Source of the DNA: Pseudobacteriovorax sp.
GTDB lineage: Bacteria; Bdellovibrionota_B; Oligoflexia; Oligoflexales; Oligoflexaceae
Reading direction: 5' to 3'
DNA: 64,000 bases
Assembly: GCA_013215145.1 (NCBI GenBank)
Contig: JABSRP010000010.1
Coordinates: 1-64,000, forward strand
Shown here: positions 35,264 through 46,348 of the stretch, one piece after another
How the letters are laid out: every line of letters starts with the position of its first letter
Numbering within the stretch: position 1 is the first letter of the stretch
The notes under the pieces: generated by a model
The model's input: the letters and a program-made list of their open reading frames with translations, nothing else
Databases searched by the model: none
Told to the model about the DNA's origin: nothing
Position numbers and translations under genes: made by a program

Positions 35264-36598
35264 TCATGAGACATGTGACTTAAGGTCTGCCAATGGTACA
35301 CTCTTCAGTTCCTCACCTGTTTCTAGGTCTTTTATCGTAAAGGACTCCGTCGCCATTTCATTTTCACCAAGGATAACCACTTTACGGAAATGCCTACGGT
35401 CAGCGTATTTGAATTGTTGCGCCAGTTTACCCTCTTTCAAATCAATGTCGGAAAGGCTACCCATCTGCCTTAGCTGGCGTAGAATCAGGAATCCATAAGA
35501 TCTAGCTTGCTGATCCGCGATGGCGATAAAGACTCCAGATCGCGCCTGAACCTGCTCAGCGCTTTGAACCAAATCTATCGCAGCGAGCAAGCGATCGACC
35601 CCAATCGACCCCCCAACTCCAGGGACCTCTTGTTTACTAAATCTCGAAACAAGTCCATTGTATCGTCCCCCAGAGGAGATCGATCCAAACCCAGGATGAT
35701 CATCGAGAAAGGTCTCAAAGACAACCCCTGTATAATAACCTAGCCCTCGGGCAATACTTAAATCCGCCTTGAACTTGATTTTATCCGACTGATTTAATTC
35801 TGATATGAGGGATACTGTGTTTTTGAGACGGTTGATCTCTTTGGTTATGGTTTCGTCAGAGCTAGCAAGGGACAAAAGCCTCTCCCAATCTAAATCCCCT
35901 GAAGCACTACGGGATGTCAACAAATCAAGAAGCGACTCCGCCTGCGCCTTCTCCACACCATCGACTTTAAGCATGATGTCGACAACAGCATCGGCTCCAA
36001 TTTTGGCAAGCTTATCAATCGCAACCAAAATCTTTGATTCGGACAAAGGATCCAAACCACTCAGGGTTGAACGGATCAAAAACGAAAGGATCTGCCGGTT
36101 GTTGACATAAATGGTACAGTTCCCTGGCACGATGGATCCAAGACTGAAGGCGATTTGGCTAATCACCTCGACATCGGCACTCAGAGAATCTGCTCCGACT
36201 ATATCAAAATCCGCCTGACAGAATTCTCGGTACCTCCCTCGTTGAGGTTTTTCTCCCCTATAGGAATTACCAACTTGGAAGCGCTTAAAAGGCATGACAA
36301 GAGTCCCTAGGTTATCCGCAACATAGCGCGAAAAAGGAACGGTTAAATCAAACCTTAGCCCAACGTTTCGATCTCCATGATCACGGAAAAGGTATACCTC
36401 TTTATCGGTTTCCTGATTACCAGTACCCAAAAGTGTTTCGGAGTACTCAAGCAATGGAGTATCAATTGGCTCAAATCCCGATTGCCGAGCACTAGACCAA
36501 ATCTGGTCGATGACTGTTTTACGCGCGATGGCATCTCGGGGGGACATATCTCGGAAACCCTTTAAAGTTTTTGTTGAGGCTTTTTGTTCTTTTGCCAT
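35264..36598 (-). CDS. hisS: Histidyl-tRNA synthetase
   Basis: The 444-aa class II synthetase has the N-terminal GFRDMSPRDA, motif 2 (NSYRGEKPQRGRYREFCQAD), the histidine-binding stretch ARGLGYYTGVVFE, motif 3 (GVGGSIGVDRLL) and the C-terminal anticodon-binding domain. It charges tRNA-His in the cytoplasm. GGGAG lies upstream of the ATG. It is divergent from an outer-membrane-like gene; the 127-nt gap has a palindrome. Confidence 0.97.
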   Translation of the reverse strand: MAKEQKASTKTLKGFRDMSPRDAIARKTVIDQIWSSARQSGFEPIDTPLLEYSETLLGTGNQETDKEVYLFRDHGDRNVGLRFDLTVPFSRYVADNLGTLVMPFKRFQVGNSYRGEKPQRGRYREFCQADFDIVGADSLSADVEVISQIAFSLGSIVPGNCTIYVNNRQILSFLIRSTLSGLDPLSESKILVAIDKLAKIGADAVVDIMLKVDGVEKAQAESLLDLLTSRSASGDLDWERLLSLASSDETITKEINRLKNTVSLISELNQSDKIKFKADLSIARGLGYYTGVVFETFLDDHPGFGSISSGGRYNGLVSRFSKQEVPGVGGSIGVDRLLAAIDLVQSAEQVQARSGVFIAIADQQARSYGFLILRQLRQMGSLSDIDLKEGKLAQQFKYADRRHFRKVVILGENEMATESFTIKDLETGEELKSVPLADLKSHVS

Positions 36599-36667
36599 AT
36601 TAATGACTCCCGTTATGCTTAGAGAAAGTTTGGGCCCTTCGATCCGAACGATGTCATGACTGGATCA

Positions 36668-36697
36668 ATTTTGACGTACTATTTATGCCGTCAAAAT
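36668..36697. promoter_or_regulatory. 9-bp inverted repeat in the hisS divergent region
   Basis: ATTTTGACG (36668-36676) is followed after 12 nt by its exact reverse complement CGTCAAAAT (36689-36697). Each arm includes a TTGACG -35-like hexamer, one per strand. It may be a regulator operator or a pair of overlapping divergent promoters; no regulator gene is adjacent. Confidence 0.45.
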
Positions 36698-36725
36698 ACA
36701 CTATCAACCAAAACGAAAGATAGCT

Positions 36726-37631
36726 ATGAGTCTCTACAAATACATACTCTTTTCTTTATGCCTAAATTCGCAGATCATGGCTCAGTCAGAGTCCGCAGAG
36801 CCAGCCAAAAGCACCGAAACCGTTCGACCGCTTATCCAGGACTTTACCGCTTATACCCTAAAGGCTGGTCAGGTCAAGATTGGACTGGTTTCGTCTGTAG
36901 GAATTACTGACAGTATCCAAATAGATACGGACGTCTTTGCCGCTTCAGCGGGTGCTGCCAACTTATCTGTCAAAACCAGCGTATGGAGCAATAACCGCCA
37001 TAGACTCGCCGTGGGGCTTGGTATGTCCTATCTCAGCAAAAAAACCGCACTTTGGGGTAACGCGAGCGAGCTCTTCGATGAGCTCGAATACAAAATATTT
37101 CGTCCCCAGATGTCGTGGACACAGAAAATATCGAAACGCTTATTACTTCACTCATTCTGGAGCACGGGAATCGGTCCGATTTCCGTTAAATTGAGCGACA
37201 AGGGTCGCAAAAAGCTATGGGAATCAAAATATCCCGACGGTGACTACGACAAGCAAACCAAAAGCAGCTCAGGAACTGCGGATGATGATGCCAATGTCGA
37301 GAGCAATAATGTTGTGTCCCATAGGACGCTGCAAGTTCAATCTTTGCTGGGATTGAGCCGCGATATCATACAGGTTTCGGGAGAGTTTGTCCGCGATTCG
37401 ACTAAACGAGTGATTCTGACAAGTAGAATTGATCGCACTGAACTGGAAGGCTTATCATCTCAGGGAATTCGTGTGACCGCTGGACAAGAATGGCAGATTG
37501 ACAGCTTTTTCTTCCGGTTGGGACTAGGGGTCCTCTATCAAGTTCTTGACGGCACCGATCTAGATGGCGAAGTCATTGACGATTCAGGTTTCACGCCGAT
37601 AGCAGATCTGGATTTTTATTGGATTTTTTAG
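36726..37631 (+). CDS. Exported protein, probable outer-membrane beta-barrel, unknown function
   Basis: The 301-aa product has a signal peptide with a likely cleavage after IMAQ and then alternating hydrophobic/polar strands (VKIGLVSSVGITDSIQIDT, RLLLHSFWSTGIGPISV, FFFRLGLGVLYQVL). It ends in FYWIF, an aromatic C-terminal residue typical of outer-membrane barrels. I do not recognise the family. No membrane helix is visible in the mature part. Confidence 0.6.
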   Translation: MSLYKYILFSLCLNSQIMAQSESAEPAKSTETVRPLIQDFTAYTLKAGQVKIGLVSSVGITDSIQIDTDVFAASAGAANLSVKTSVWSNNRHRLAVGLGMSYLSKKTALWGNASELFDELEYKIFRPQMSWTQKISKRLLLHSFWSTGIGPISVKLSDKGRKKLWESKYPDGDYDKQTKSSSGTADDDANVESNNVVSHRTLQVQSLLGLSRDIIQVSGEFVRDSTKRVILTSRIDRTELEGLSSQGIRVTAGQEWQIDSFFFRLGLGVLYQVLDGTDLDGEVIDDSGFTPIADLDFYWIF

Positions 37632-37736
37632 ACCCCTTTGCAAGCTTACCGCACAACGAAAAAAGCCTTGATTAATTGTTACAATCAAGATATGCCAATC
37701 AGCCAGACTTAATTCACCTCTGACCATGGGACCTAC

Positions 37737-38030
37737 ATGGACTTATCTTCCAAACAAAAAAAGCAACTTAAAGGCCTAGCGCATAACCTTAATCCTGTAG
37801 TGCTAGTCGGAAGCGATGGCGTTTCGGCAGGAGTTCTCAAAGAAATCAATCGCTGCTTGGAAAACCATGAACTGATCAAAATCAAGATTCGCTGTGACAA
37901 CCAAGTGGAGCTTAAAGGCTATCTTGATGACATCTTAGATTCGACTGATGCCTCTTTGGTTCAAGTCATCGGCCATTCAGTCATACTATTCAAGCAATCT
38001 CCCGAGCTCCGAATCCAACTGGTTAAATAA
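37737..38030 (+). CDS. yhbY: YhbY-type CRM-domain RNA-binding protein
   Basis: This 97-aa protein is a stand-alone CRM domain: LSSKQKKQLKGLAHNLNPVV at the start, the GxxG-like loop VGSDGVSAGV and the later ELIKIKI strand. YhbY binds pre-50S ribosomal particles. It lies alone on the plus strand; a CTTGATT/AATCAAG hairpin (37667-37689) lies upstream. Confidence 0.92.
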   Translation: MDLSSKQKKQLKGLAHNLNPVVLVGSDGVSAGVLKEINRCLENHELIKIKIRCDNQVELKGYLDDILDSTDASLVQVIGHSVILFKQSPELRIQLVK

Positions 38031-38066
38031 TTAAGTAGCTAGTCAAAGCCAAGTGTTAGCTTAGTG

Positions 38067-38762
38067 CTAGCTCGCAAACACCTCATCTAGATTCTTTAAG
38101 ACTCCATCCATATCGGAAAGATCGTCAAAGATCCGACTGGGGTTTTCAGCTAGGATGCTCTCCTTAGATGCATAACCGGTGCAAACGCCAAATGAATGGG
38201 CTTTGATACTGCGACTACAAACAATATCATGAGGAGTGTCACCAATAACAAGACACCTATGACCCTCGATATTTTGATCACCCAGGGCCTTTTTTGCATC
38301 TTCAAGGCCTTCAATAGCGATATCCTGTCGCCGAAGACTACGATCTCCGTAACCGCCAAAACGAAAGTACTTATCGAGGTTATGATGAGATAATTTAGTT
38401 TGCGCTCCGGCTAGAATATTTCCCGTAATGATGCCTAATTCGTAGCGATCATCTTCAAGTAATCGATCTAGTAGAGATTCGACGCCAGGCAAGATTTGGC
38501 TATTGCAACGATCTAAATCTGACTTCAGAATCGACACATAACTACCAAAAAATCTTTGTATGGCAGACTGAGATGGCTGACTGAGACCATTGAGCTCAAA
38601 CAACTCTTTTACCAAAGAGAGATCAGTGCGGCCTCCATAATCAATATCAGCTTTGGGCTGGCTGACGGCAAACTCACGGTTTAGTGTCGCTTCGATGGCC
38701 GTTTTCCCAGCACCATTCGTCATAAGCAACGTACCATCAATATCAAAAAACAAGACTCTCAT
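38067..38762 (-). CDS. HAD-superfamily phosphatase (phosphoglycolate phosphatase-like)
   Basis: This 231-aa HAD enzyme has motif I FFDIDGTLLMTNGAGK, motif II in LGIITGN, and motif IV VIGDTPHDIVC. The alpha-helical cap lies at residues about 15-80. Substrate is not defined; the closest pattern is Gph/PGPase-like. The start at 38762 (MRVLFFD) has GGTGAG at suitable spacing. It follows phzF by 10 nt. Confidence 0.85.
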   Translation of the reverse strand: MRVLFFDIDGTLLMTNGAGKTAIEATLNREFAVSQPKADIDYGGRTDLSLVKELFELNGLSQPSQSAIQRFFGSYVSILKSDLDRCNSQILPGVESLLDRLLEDDRYELGIITGNILAGAQTKLSHHNLDKYFRFGGYGDRSLRRQDIAIEGLEDAKKALGDQNIEGHRCLVIGDTPHDIVCSRSIKAHSFGVCTGYASKESILAENPSRIFDDLSDMDGVLKNLDEVFAS

Positions 38763-38772
38763 AACACTCACC

Positions 38773-39561
38773 TTAATGAAGTCGAATATTGCCACGCATA
38801 AATTCAATTGCTGTACCCGAAAGAAAAACATGATCGGCAACGATACGCAATCTAATTTCTCCACCGCGACGCGAGGCTTGAAACGCCAACAGCTCATCTT
38901 TCCCAAGGATATCCGCCCAAAGCGGCCCCAATAAGCAGTGAGCCGAGCCGGTCACCGGGTCTTCATCAATACCGGCCGATGGTAGGAAAAAACGGGAAAC
39001 GAAATCGTAGGGTTCTTTACCTTTTGCTGTGACTAAAAGATAAATTTCATTGCTTTCTAAAAACTTGAGATCCGGCGTGACCCGCCTCACAGCATCTTCG
39101 TCATCAAGCATCAGAACCAAAGTTCCGTTACCCGTTGCCGCAGCATTTGGAGCCATCACCAAAACTTCCTCTGGAAGGTCTTCAAGAGCCATGGGTGTTG
39201 GCAAAAACTTCGGAAACATCATCGTCCACTCACCACCTTTTTTGTGGACTTCAAGCTTACGGCCTTTTGAATGAAAACTTACACGATCCTGACCAGGACT
39301 CAAAATTTCCGTAACTACAAAGGCAGATGCCAAGGTCGCATGACCACAAAGATCTATCTCTTCTGTCGGCGAAAACCATCGAATATGAAAGCCATCGGGG
39401 TCTTTGACAAAGAAAGCCGTTTCACTCAAATTGTTTTCCATGGCTATGTTTTGCAAAAGTGATTCAGGCAGCCAATCATCCAAAGGGCATACAGCCGCGG
39501 GATTGCCACGAAACGCCTCACGAGTAAAGGCATCGATTTGATATATGTCAATATTTTTCAT
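38773..39561 (-). CDS. PhzF-family isomerase/epimerase-like protein
   Basis: The two-domain PhzF fold is recognisable: YQIDAFTREAFRGNPAAVC at the start, the conserved NLSETAFFV with the catalytic Glu, IRWFSPTEEIDLCGHATLA, and late GIDEDPVTGSAHC. Members range from phenazine synthesis PhzF to many enzymes of unknown role; at 262 aa it is the usual length. No phenazine genes are nearby, so a house-keeping or unknown isomerase is more likely. Confidence 0.88.
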   Translation of the reverse strand: MKNIDIYQIDAFTREAFRGNPAAVCPLDDWLPESLLQNIAMENNLSETAFFVKDPDGFHIRWFSPTEEIDLCGHATLASAFVVTEILSPGQDRVSFHSKGRKLEVHKKGGEWTMMFPKFLPTPMALEDLPEEVLVMAPNAAATGNGTLVLMLDDEDAVRRVTPDLKFLESNEIYLLVTAKGKEPYDFVSRFFLPSAGIDEDPVTGSAHCLLGPLWADILGKDELLAFQASRRGGEIRLRIVADHVFLSGTAIEFMRGNIRLH

Positions 39562-39753
39562 ACGTATAGTCCTTTGACTCCGTGAGACTTATTGTCTAAG
39601 CTAGCAGCGATAACATGTTGACAGTTACGGTGGTTAGTTTACTGACGAAGTAAGAAAAAGGATATGCCTCATTTTGCGTTCTCCTATACACTCGTCCCTA
39701 TTTTTTATTCCGACCTCGACGGTTCCGTTTAATTAAATCTAGGTAAGGTTTTC

Positions 39754-40995
39754 ATGAAACCCAATCGAATCGATAGTCAAGTCATTCTCGATGAGTATGT
39801 TGATGTCCGAGCCCAAAGTGTGCGATTGTGCTCTCCTCTCAATCCCGAAGACTACAATTTGCAAGGTATGGAGGACACGAGTCCGCCCAAGTGGCACTTA
39901 GGTCATACAACCTGGTTTTTCGAAGAATTCCTTTTGAAACCCTATTTGAAAGATTACAAGGAATTCCACCCTTCTTTACAAAGAATTTTTAATTCCTATT
40001 ACCAGACGGTAGGGATACCCTTTACCAGAAAACACCGCGGCATGCTTACACGCCCAAGTCTGGATGTCGTTATGGAATACCGATCGGTTGTCGATCAAGA
40101 AGTGGCCAGGCTGCTTTCAGATATCCACGGTAGGGATACCAAAATTCTTGAAATACTTGAAACAGGAATTCATCACGAGAAACAACATCAAGAGCTGTTG
40201 CTTATGGACATTAAGTACAGCTTCAGTCTCAACCCTTTATTTCCCGCATATGATACAAAGCCCCGCATGATTTATCCGGCTGCTGACGAGTTGGGTTGGT
40301 TGGAAGTTCCACCTGGTGTTTATAAATGTGGATCAACCAGCGACGATCTGTTTTATTTTGATAATGAAACTCCTAGTCATCGCACTTATATCAATCACGT
40401 TGAACTGTCGAACAGACTCGTGACAAATCGCGAGTATCTGGCATTCATAGAATCAGGCGGATACCAGTCTTTTGATCTATGGCTTTCAGACGGCTGGAAT
40501 CTTATCACCTCTGAGAACATTCAGGCACCAAGGTATTGGATTAAATCAGATCATTCTTGGTCCGAATTCACCCTTCATGGATTACAAGAACTCGATCTCA
40601 ATGCACCAGTATCTCACCTCACTTACTACGAAGCTGATGCCTTTGCCAGATGGGCAGGAGCACGATTACCTTCGGAACATGAGTGGGAAATTGCCGCTAG
40701 CCTGCATGGTGGAAGTATCCCAATGGATCACTCAGAAGCCAAAAGGAGTCTTAACAACTGGTATTATGAGCTGTGGCAATGGACCCAAAGCAGCTACCAA
40801 CCTTATCCCGGTTTCAAACCGAACCCCGGCGCCCTGGGTGAGTACAACGGAAAATTTATGGTGGACCAATATGTTTTGCGCGGGGGATGTAAGGCTTCGC
40901 CATCGAATCATATTAGAAAGTCTTATCGAAATTTTTTCCCTTCCCATTCTTGCTGGATGTTTTCTGGAATTAGATTAGCAAAGGATATCTCGTGA
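39754..40995 (+). CDS. egtB: Ergothioneine biosynthesis sulfoxide synthase EgtB
   Basis: This 413-aa protein has an N-terminal DinB-like helical domain with the iron ligands WHLGHTTWFF (His near 51) and HHEKQHQELL (HxxxH near 137-141), and a C-terminal FGE/sulfatase-modifying domain (FYFDNETPSHRTYI, ARLPSEHEWEIAA, FMVDQYVLRGG). It joins histidine betaine to a thiol donor with O2, making the sulfoxide precursor of ergothioneine. The following gene supplies histidine betaine. AGG/AAGG motifs precede the ATG. Confidence 0.93.
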   Translation: MKPNRIDSQVILDEYVDVRAQSVRLCSPLNPEDYNLQGMEDTSPPKWHLGHTTWFFEEFLLKPYLKDYKEFHPSLQRIFNSYYQTVGIPFTRKHRGMLTRPSLDVVMEYRSVVDQEVARLLSDIHGRDTKILEILETGIHHEKQHQELLLMDIKYSFSLNPLFPAYDTKPRMIYPAADELGWLEVPPGVYKCGSTSDDLFYFDNETPSHRTYINHVELSNRLVTNREYLAFIESGGYQSFDLWLSDGWNLITSENIQAPRYWIKSDHSWSEFTLHGLQELDLNAPVSHLTYYEADAFARWAGARLPSEHEWEIAASLHGGSIPMDHSEAKRSLNNWYYELWQWTQSSYQPYPGFKPNPGALGEYNGKFMVDQYVLRGGCKASPSNHIRKSYRNFFPSHSCWMFSGIRLAKDIS

Positions 40996-41969
40996 CCAAT
41001 TTTTCCATTACAAATCTACACCCTAAGCTCGCAGACTTTAAATCAGACGTGATCGAAGGTCTTAGCCAAGAACAAAAACGACTTTTGCCCATTTATTTTT
41101 ATGATGAAGAGGGGTCAAGGCTATTCGATCAGATTTGTGAATTGGATGAGTATTATCCCACACGCACAGAAATGAAAATTCTCACTCAAAATGCCAGTGC
41201 CATTAATGATCTCATCTCAGAGCCAGCTACAATCATCGAATATGGAAGCGGTAGCAGCACTAAAATCTCATCACTTCTGGCAAATAGTCAAAAAATTAAG
41301 AGTTATGTTCCTATTGATATCAGTTTGGAGCACCTTAAAAAATCATCTCTAGATTTAGCGGAAAACTACAGAAGATTAGATGTACGAGCATTCTGCGCCG
41401 ACTATACTGACCAAGACAGCCTGCAAAACATTGCTAATGATGACGATGGCAACTCCAAAATCATCTTTTTCCCAGGATCAACCATTGGTAATTTGGCGGT
41501 CAATGATGCTATTGCCTTGCTAAAAAACTCGAGAATTCTGACCAAAGGACTAGGACAGTTTTTGCTGGGTATCGACCTAATAAAAGACCAAGAAAGACTA
41601 GTGGCAGCCTATGACGACGCACAGGGGGTTACGGCTGCTTTTAATAAGAATATTCTCGTGCGTATCAACAGAGAACTCGGTGCGAATTTTGATTTGGATG
41701 GCTTTTCCCACGAAGCCATATTTAACAGTGAACTGAATCGCATGGAAATGCACCTTAGATCTCTTAAAGATCAAAAGGTTGAGTTACTTGGACAGGAATT
41801 TACCTTTACAAATGGTGAGAGTATTCATACAGAAAGCTGTCACAAATATAGCCTCGATACCTTCGAGCAATTTGTGAATAAAGCACAAATGACATGTCAA
41901 AATATTTTTACTGACGAGAATCAAGATTTTGCCGTTGTCATGCTGAGGTATCTTGACAATGACTTGTGA
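40992..41969 (+). CDS. egtD: L-histidine N-alpha-methyltransferase EgtD
   Basis: This 325-aa SAM-dependent enzyme has YPTRTEMKIL, the SAM-binding EYGSGSSTKISSLL and FFPGSTIGNL, which are diagnostic of EgtD. It trimethylates histidine to hercynine, the EgtB substrate. The GTG start overlaps the egtB stop by 4 nt; AAGGAT supports it. No egtA, egtC or egtE homologue is adjacent. Confidence 0.94.
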   Translation: MTNFSITNLHPKLADFKSDVIEGLSQEQKRLLPIYFYDEEGSRLFDQICELDEYYPTRTEMKILTQNASAINDLISEPATIIEYGSGSSTKISSLLANSQKIKSYVPIDISLEHLKKSSLDLAENYRRLDVRAFCADYTDQDSLQNIANDDDGNSKIIFFPGSTIGNLAVNDAIALLKNSRILTKGLGQFLLGIDLIKDQERLVAAYDDAQGVTAAFNKNILVRINRELGANFDLDGFSHEAIFNSELNRMEMHLRSLKDQKVELLGQEFTFTNGESIHTESCHKYSLDTFEQFVNKAQMTCQNIFTDENQDFAVVMLRYLDNDL

Positions 41970-41980
41970 GGGGCAAGCAG

Positions 41981-42301
41981 GTGAGCGAAAAACTGGTGTT
42001 TTCCACGAACGGTGGAAAGCAAAAAACCAATAAGAAAAAACAAAAACAATTCGAAAAAAGTGATGGTCCTTGTAAGATGCGCCTTGAGACCAAAGGACGA
42101 GGGGGAAAATCTGTCACTGTACTGTTTAACTTACCCTTCGAGCCGCAAGAATCGAAGCGATTGATGAAAGAGATTCAAGGCAAACTCGGATGCGGCGCCA
42201 CATTCAAAGAAGGTCGCATCGAGATTCGTGGCGATATGCGAGAAAAGATTGAGGCTGTTTTTGCGGAAAAATCTTTGAAAATTGTCAGAGCAGGTGGATA
42301 A
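41981..42301 (+). CDS. SUI1/YciH-family translation factor-like protein
   Basis: This small basic protein of 106 aa has a Lys/Gln-rich N-terminus and a SUI1 (eIF1-like) domain: GRGGKSVTVLFNLPF, LMKEIQGKLGCGATFKEG and IEIRGDMREKI. Bacterial YciH binds the 30S subunit and affects start-site fidelity. GTG 41981 has GAGGGG at 7-nt spacing; an in-frame GTG five codons earlier overlaps egtD. It is probably co-transcribed with egtBD. Confidence 0.88.
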   Translation: MSEKLVFSTNGGKQKTNKKKQKQFEKSDGPCKMRLETKGRGGKSVTVLFNLPFEPQESKRLMKEIQGKLGCGATFKEGRIEIRGDMREKIEAVFAEKSLKIVRAGG

Positions 42302-42404
42302 TTTTTGTGAGCTAAAGTTGACTGACACGATATCTTGCACTTCCCTGAGGAATGAATCGCCTCACAAAAATCAGTGCCCCTTCATCAAAAAATATGGTAC
42401 TCCA

Positions 42405-42503
42405 AATGAACGCCAGGGGTGCCGCAATGTAGTCGGCTGAGAGAGGGCTTGAATCCTCGACTCTTTGGACCTGATCTGGATTATACCAGCGTAGGGAGAG
42501 CGA
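42405..42503 (+). promoter_or_regulatory. TPP riboswitch (THI element)
   Basis: The conserved THI-box segments appear in order: AGGGGTGCC, CGGCTGAGAGAGGG, then CTTTGGACCTGATCTGGA and TACCAGCGTAGGGAG. They lie 52-150 nt upstream of thiC and should shut down the thiamine operon when thiamine pyrophosphate is bound. Confidence 0.95.
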
Positions 42504-42512
42504 TAGCATTTT

Positions 42513-44276
<1,764 letters not shown>

Positions 44277-44281
44277 ATGCC

Positions 44282-45340
44282 ATGAGCGAATTGCGCTGTG
44301 CCATAGTCGGAGCAGGGGTCCTTGGGAGGACCATTGCTCTGGCCCTACACAAAGCAGGATGTACGGTGGAAATTTTCGACCCTCGTCCTGATGGAGGAGC
44401 GTCTACAGCGAGCCGAGCTGGTGGTATGCTCGCACCAGATAGCGAGCTAGAGTCTGCAGAACCGATTGTTTACGAACTTGGTATCGAAGGCTTAGACTTA
44501 TGGCGAAGTCTTTCAGATGAACTTGGCGAACACGGATTTTCCATTGGATGGGTGAACCGCGGCAGTCTTATCGTGGCTCACCCCCAAGACCGCCCTCAAT
44601 GGCTTGAGCTTACCGAAAAGATATCTAAGCGAGGTAAAAACACTCGCTACGAAATTCTTCATCCCCAGTCAGTAGAACCCCAGCTTGATGCAAAAATTAG
44701 TGAAGGCCTTTATTTGCCAGACGAGGCCCATGTGTCTCCATCAGATTTTATGAGGGCGACGAGCGGTTTTTTACTAGAGCATGACATACCTTGGCATCAT
44801 GTCGAGATTCACGATATCAATAGTCGCAATCATAAGAAGACTGTCTTTAAAAATTTCGATTGGATTATTGATAGCCGCGGTATAGGGGCTAAAAATGAGA
44901 TTAAAAACTTGCGGGGTGTCCGCGGAGAGGCTGTATTAGTCCACGCGCCTGAAGTCTGCTTAACGCGACCTGTTAGAGTCGTTCATCCTCGATACGCTTT
45001 GTACATCGTTCCGCGCACCCATCAAAACTACTATCTAGGAGCCACGCAGATTGAATCTGATGATGAGTCACCGATTGCCGTACGATCGACCCTAGAAATC
45101 CTTTCTGCTGCCTTTGCTATTGATCCTAAATTTGCCGAAGCTAGAATTCTTCAATCAATGGTTGGTATTAGACCTGCTTTTCCTGATAACGCCCCATTTA
45201 TCCGACAAAAGGGAGAGCTATTGCAAGTCAACGGTTTATTTAGACACGGTTTTTTATTAGCACCCGCCGTTGCAAAACGTGTCGTAAAGCTTATATCGAA
45301 TAACGAAAAAGAGCACAGGAGTATAAGCCTACTAGGCTAG
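44282..45340 (+). CDS. thiO: Glycine oxidase ThiO
   Basis: This FAD-dependent oxidase of 352 aa has an N-terminal dinucleotide fold (CAIVGAGVLGRTIALAL) and the typical SRAGGMLAP motif. The C-terminus has VGIRPAFPDNAPFI and GLFRHGFLLAP. ThiO oxidises glycine to the imine used for thiazole formation and replaces the anaerobic ThiH. The ATG at 44282 begins 5 nt after the thiC stop; an upstream start inside thiC is unlikely. Confidence 0.9.
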   Translation: MSELRCAIVGAGVLGRTIALALHKAGCTVEIFDPRPDGGASTASRAGGMLAPDSELESAEPIVYELGIEGLDLWRSLSDELGEHGFSIGWVNRGSLIVAHPQDRPQWLELTEKISKRGKNTRYEILHPQSVEPQLDAKISEGLYLPDEAHVSPSDFMRATSGFLLEHDIPWHHVEIHDINSRNHKKTVFKNFDWIIDSRGIGAKNEIKNLRGVRGEAVLVHAPEVCLTRPVRVVHPRYALYIVPRTHQNYYLGATQIESDDESPIAVRSTLEILSAAFAIDPKFAEARILQSMVGIRPAFPDNAPFIRQKGELLQVNGLFRHGFLLAPAVAKRVVKLISNNEKEHRSISLLG

Positions 45341-45357
45341 CTTTTGGAGGAGACCTT

Positions 45358-45558
45358 TTGGAAATACAAATCAACGGAAAACTTTCGACGATTCCAGAAA
45401 ATCTTACGATATCCGAACTGATCAAACATCTTGGGTATCGGCAGGGTTCCATCGCTGTAGCACAAAATCAATCTTGTGTCCTTCGCCGGGACTACGAGCA
45501 TACTAGAATCGCCCAGGGAGATGATATTGAAATTCTTGCACCCATGAGTGGAGGTTGA
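45358..45558 (+). CDS. thiS: Sulfur carrier protein ThiS
   Basis: The 66-aa ubiquitin-like protein ends in the required Gly-Gly (APMSGG). It carries sulfur as a thiocarboxylate for thiazole synthesis. It starts at TTG, preceded by GGAGGAG. No thiF adenylyltransferase gene is in the operon; a MoeB-like enzyme elsewhere must activate it. Confidence 0.92.
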   Translation: MEIQINGKLSTIPENLTISELIKHLGYRQGSIAVAQNQSCVLRRDYEHTRIAQGDDIEILAPMSGG

Positions 45559-45559
45559 T

Positions 45560-46348
45560 ATGACTTGGAATATCGGTGGAAAATCCGTTCAGAGCCGACT
45601 TCTGTTAGGTACCGCTAGGTACCCAAGCCCCCAGATCATGCGACAGAGCATTGCCTCATCAGGTAGTGAGATTATAACGGTATCATTGCGCCGCGAGTCA
45701 GTTGGGCAACACAATGGCAATCGATTTTGGGACTATATAAAAGCATCCAACGCTCATATTCTTCCCAATACCGCTGGCTGTCATTCGGTTAAAGAGGTCA
45801 TTACCACAGCGCATATGGCAAGAGACTTGTTTGATACAAACTGGATCAAAGTCGAAGTGATTGGTCATGACGATACTCTTCAACCAGACGTTTTTGGTCT
45901 TGTAGAAGCAACTAAAATCTTGATCGAAGACGGCTTTGAGGTTTTCCCATATACCACAGAAGACCTAGTGGTTGCCCAGAGGCTGGTAGATCTTGGATGC
46001 CGCATCATCATGCCGTGGGGATCACCCATTGGGACAGGAAAAGGCCTTCGCTATATTGAATCCTTAAAGTCTATGAGACACCGACTCCCTGATGTCAACC
46101 TCATTGTGGACGCTGGCATTGGCAAACCCTCTCACGCCTGTCAAGCCATGGAATTGGGCTTCGATGGCGTCTTACTCAATACTGCGGTAGCCACCGCGGT
46201 GGATCCCGAGACTATGGCGACTGCTTTCGGCAAAGCGGTTGAGGCTGGTCGGCAGGCTTATCAGGCTGGGCTCATGCAAAGCAGCGATCGAGCCATACCC
46301 TCTACCCCTCTTGTGGGAAAACCTTTCTGGCATGAGAATCCATTATGA
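45560..46348 (+). CDS. thiG: Thiazole synthase ThiG
   Basis: This TIM-barrel enzyme of 262 aa has the Schiff-base Lys in [11 protein letters not shown] and the phosphate-binding end [24 protein letters not shown] and [10 protein letters not shown]. It builds the thiazole phosphate from deoxyxylulose phosphate, dehydroglycine and ThiS-thiocarboxylate. ATG 45560 (MTWNIGG) has GGAGG upstream; a GTG four codons earlier is inside the ribosome site. Confidence 0.96.
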   Translation: MTWNIGGKSVQSRLLLGTARYPSPQIMRQSIASSGSEIITVSLRRESVGQHNGNRFWDYIKASNAHILPNTAGCHSVKEVITTAHMARDLFDTNWIKVEVIGHDDTLQPDVFGLVEATKILIEDGFEVFPYTTEDLVVAQRLVDLGCRIIMPWGSPIGTGKGLRYIESLKSMRHRLPDVNLIVDAGIGKPSHACQAMELGFDGVLLNTAVATAVDPETMATAFGKAVEAGRQAYQAGLMQSSDRAIPSTPLVGKPFWHENPL

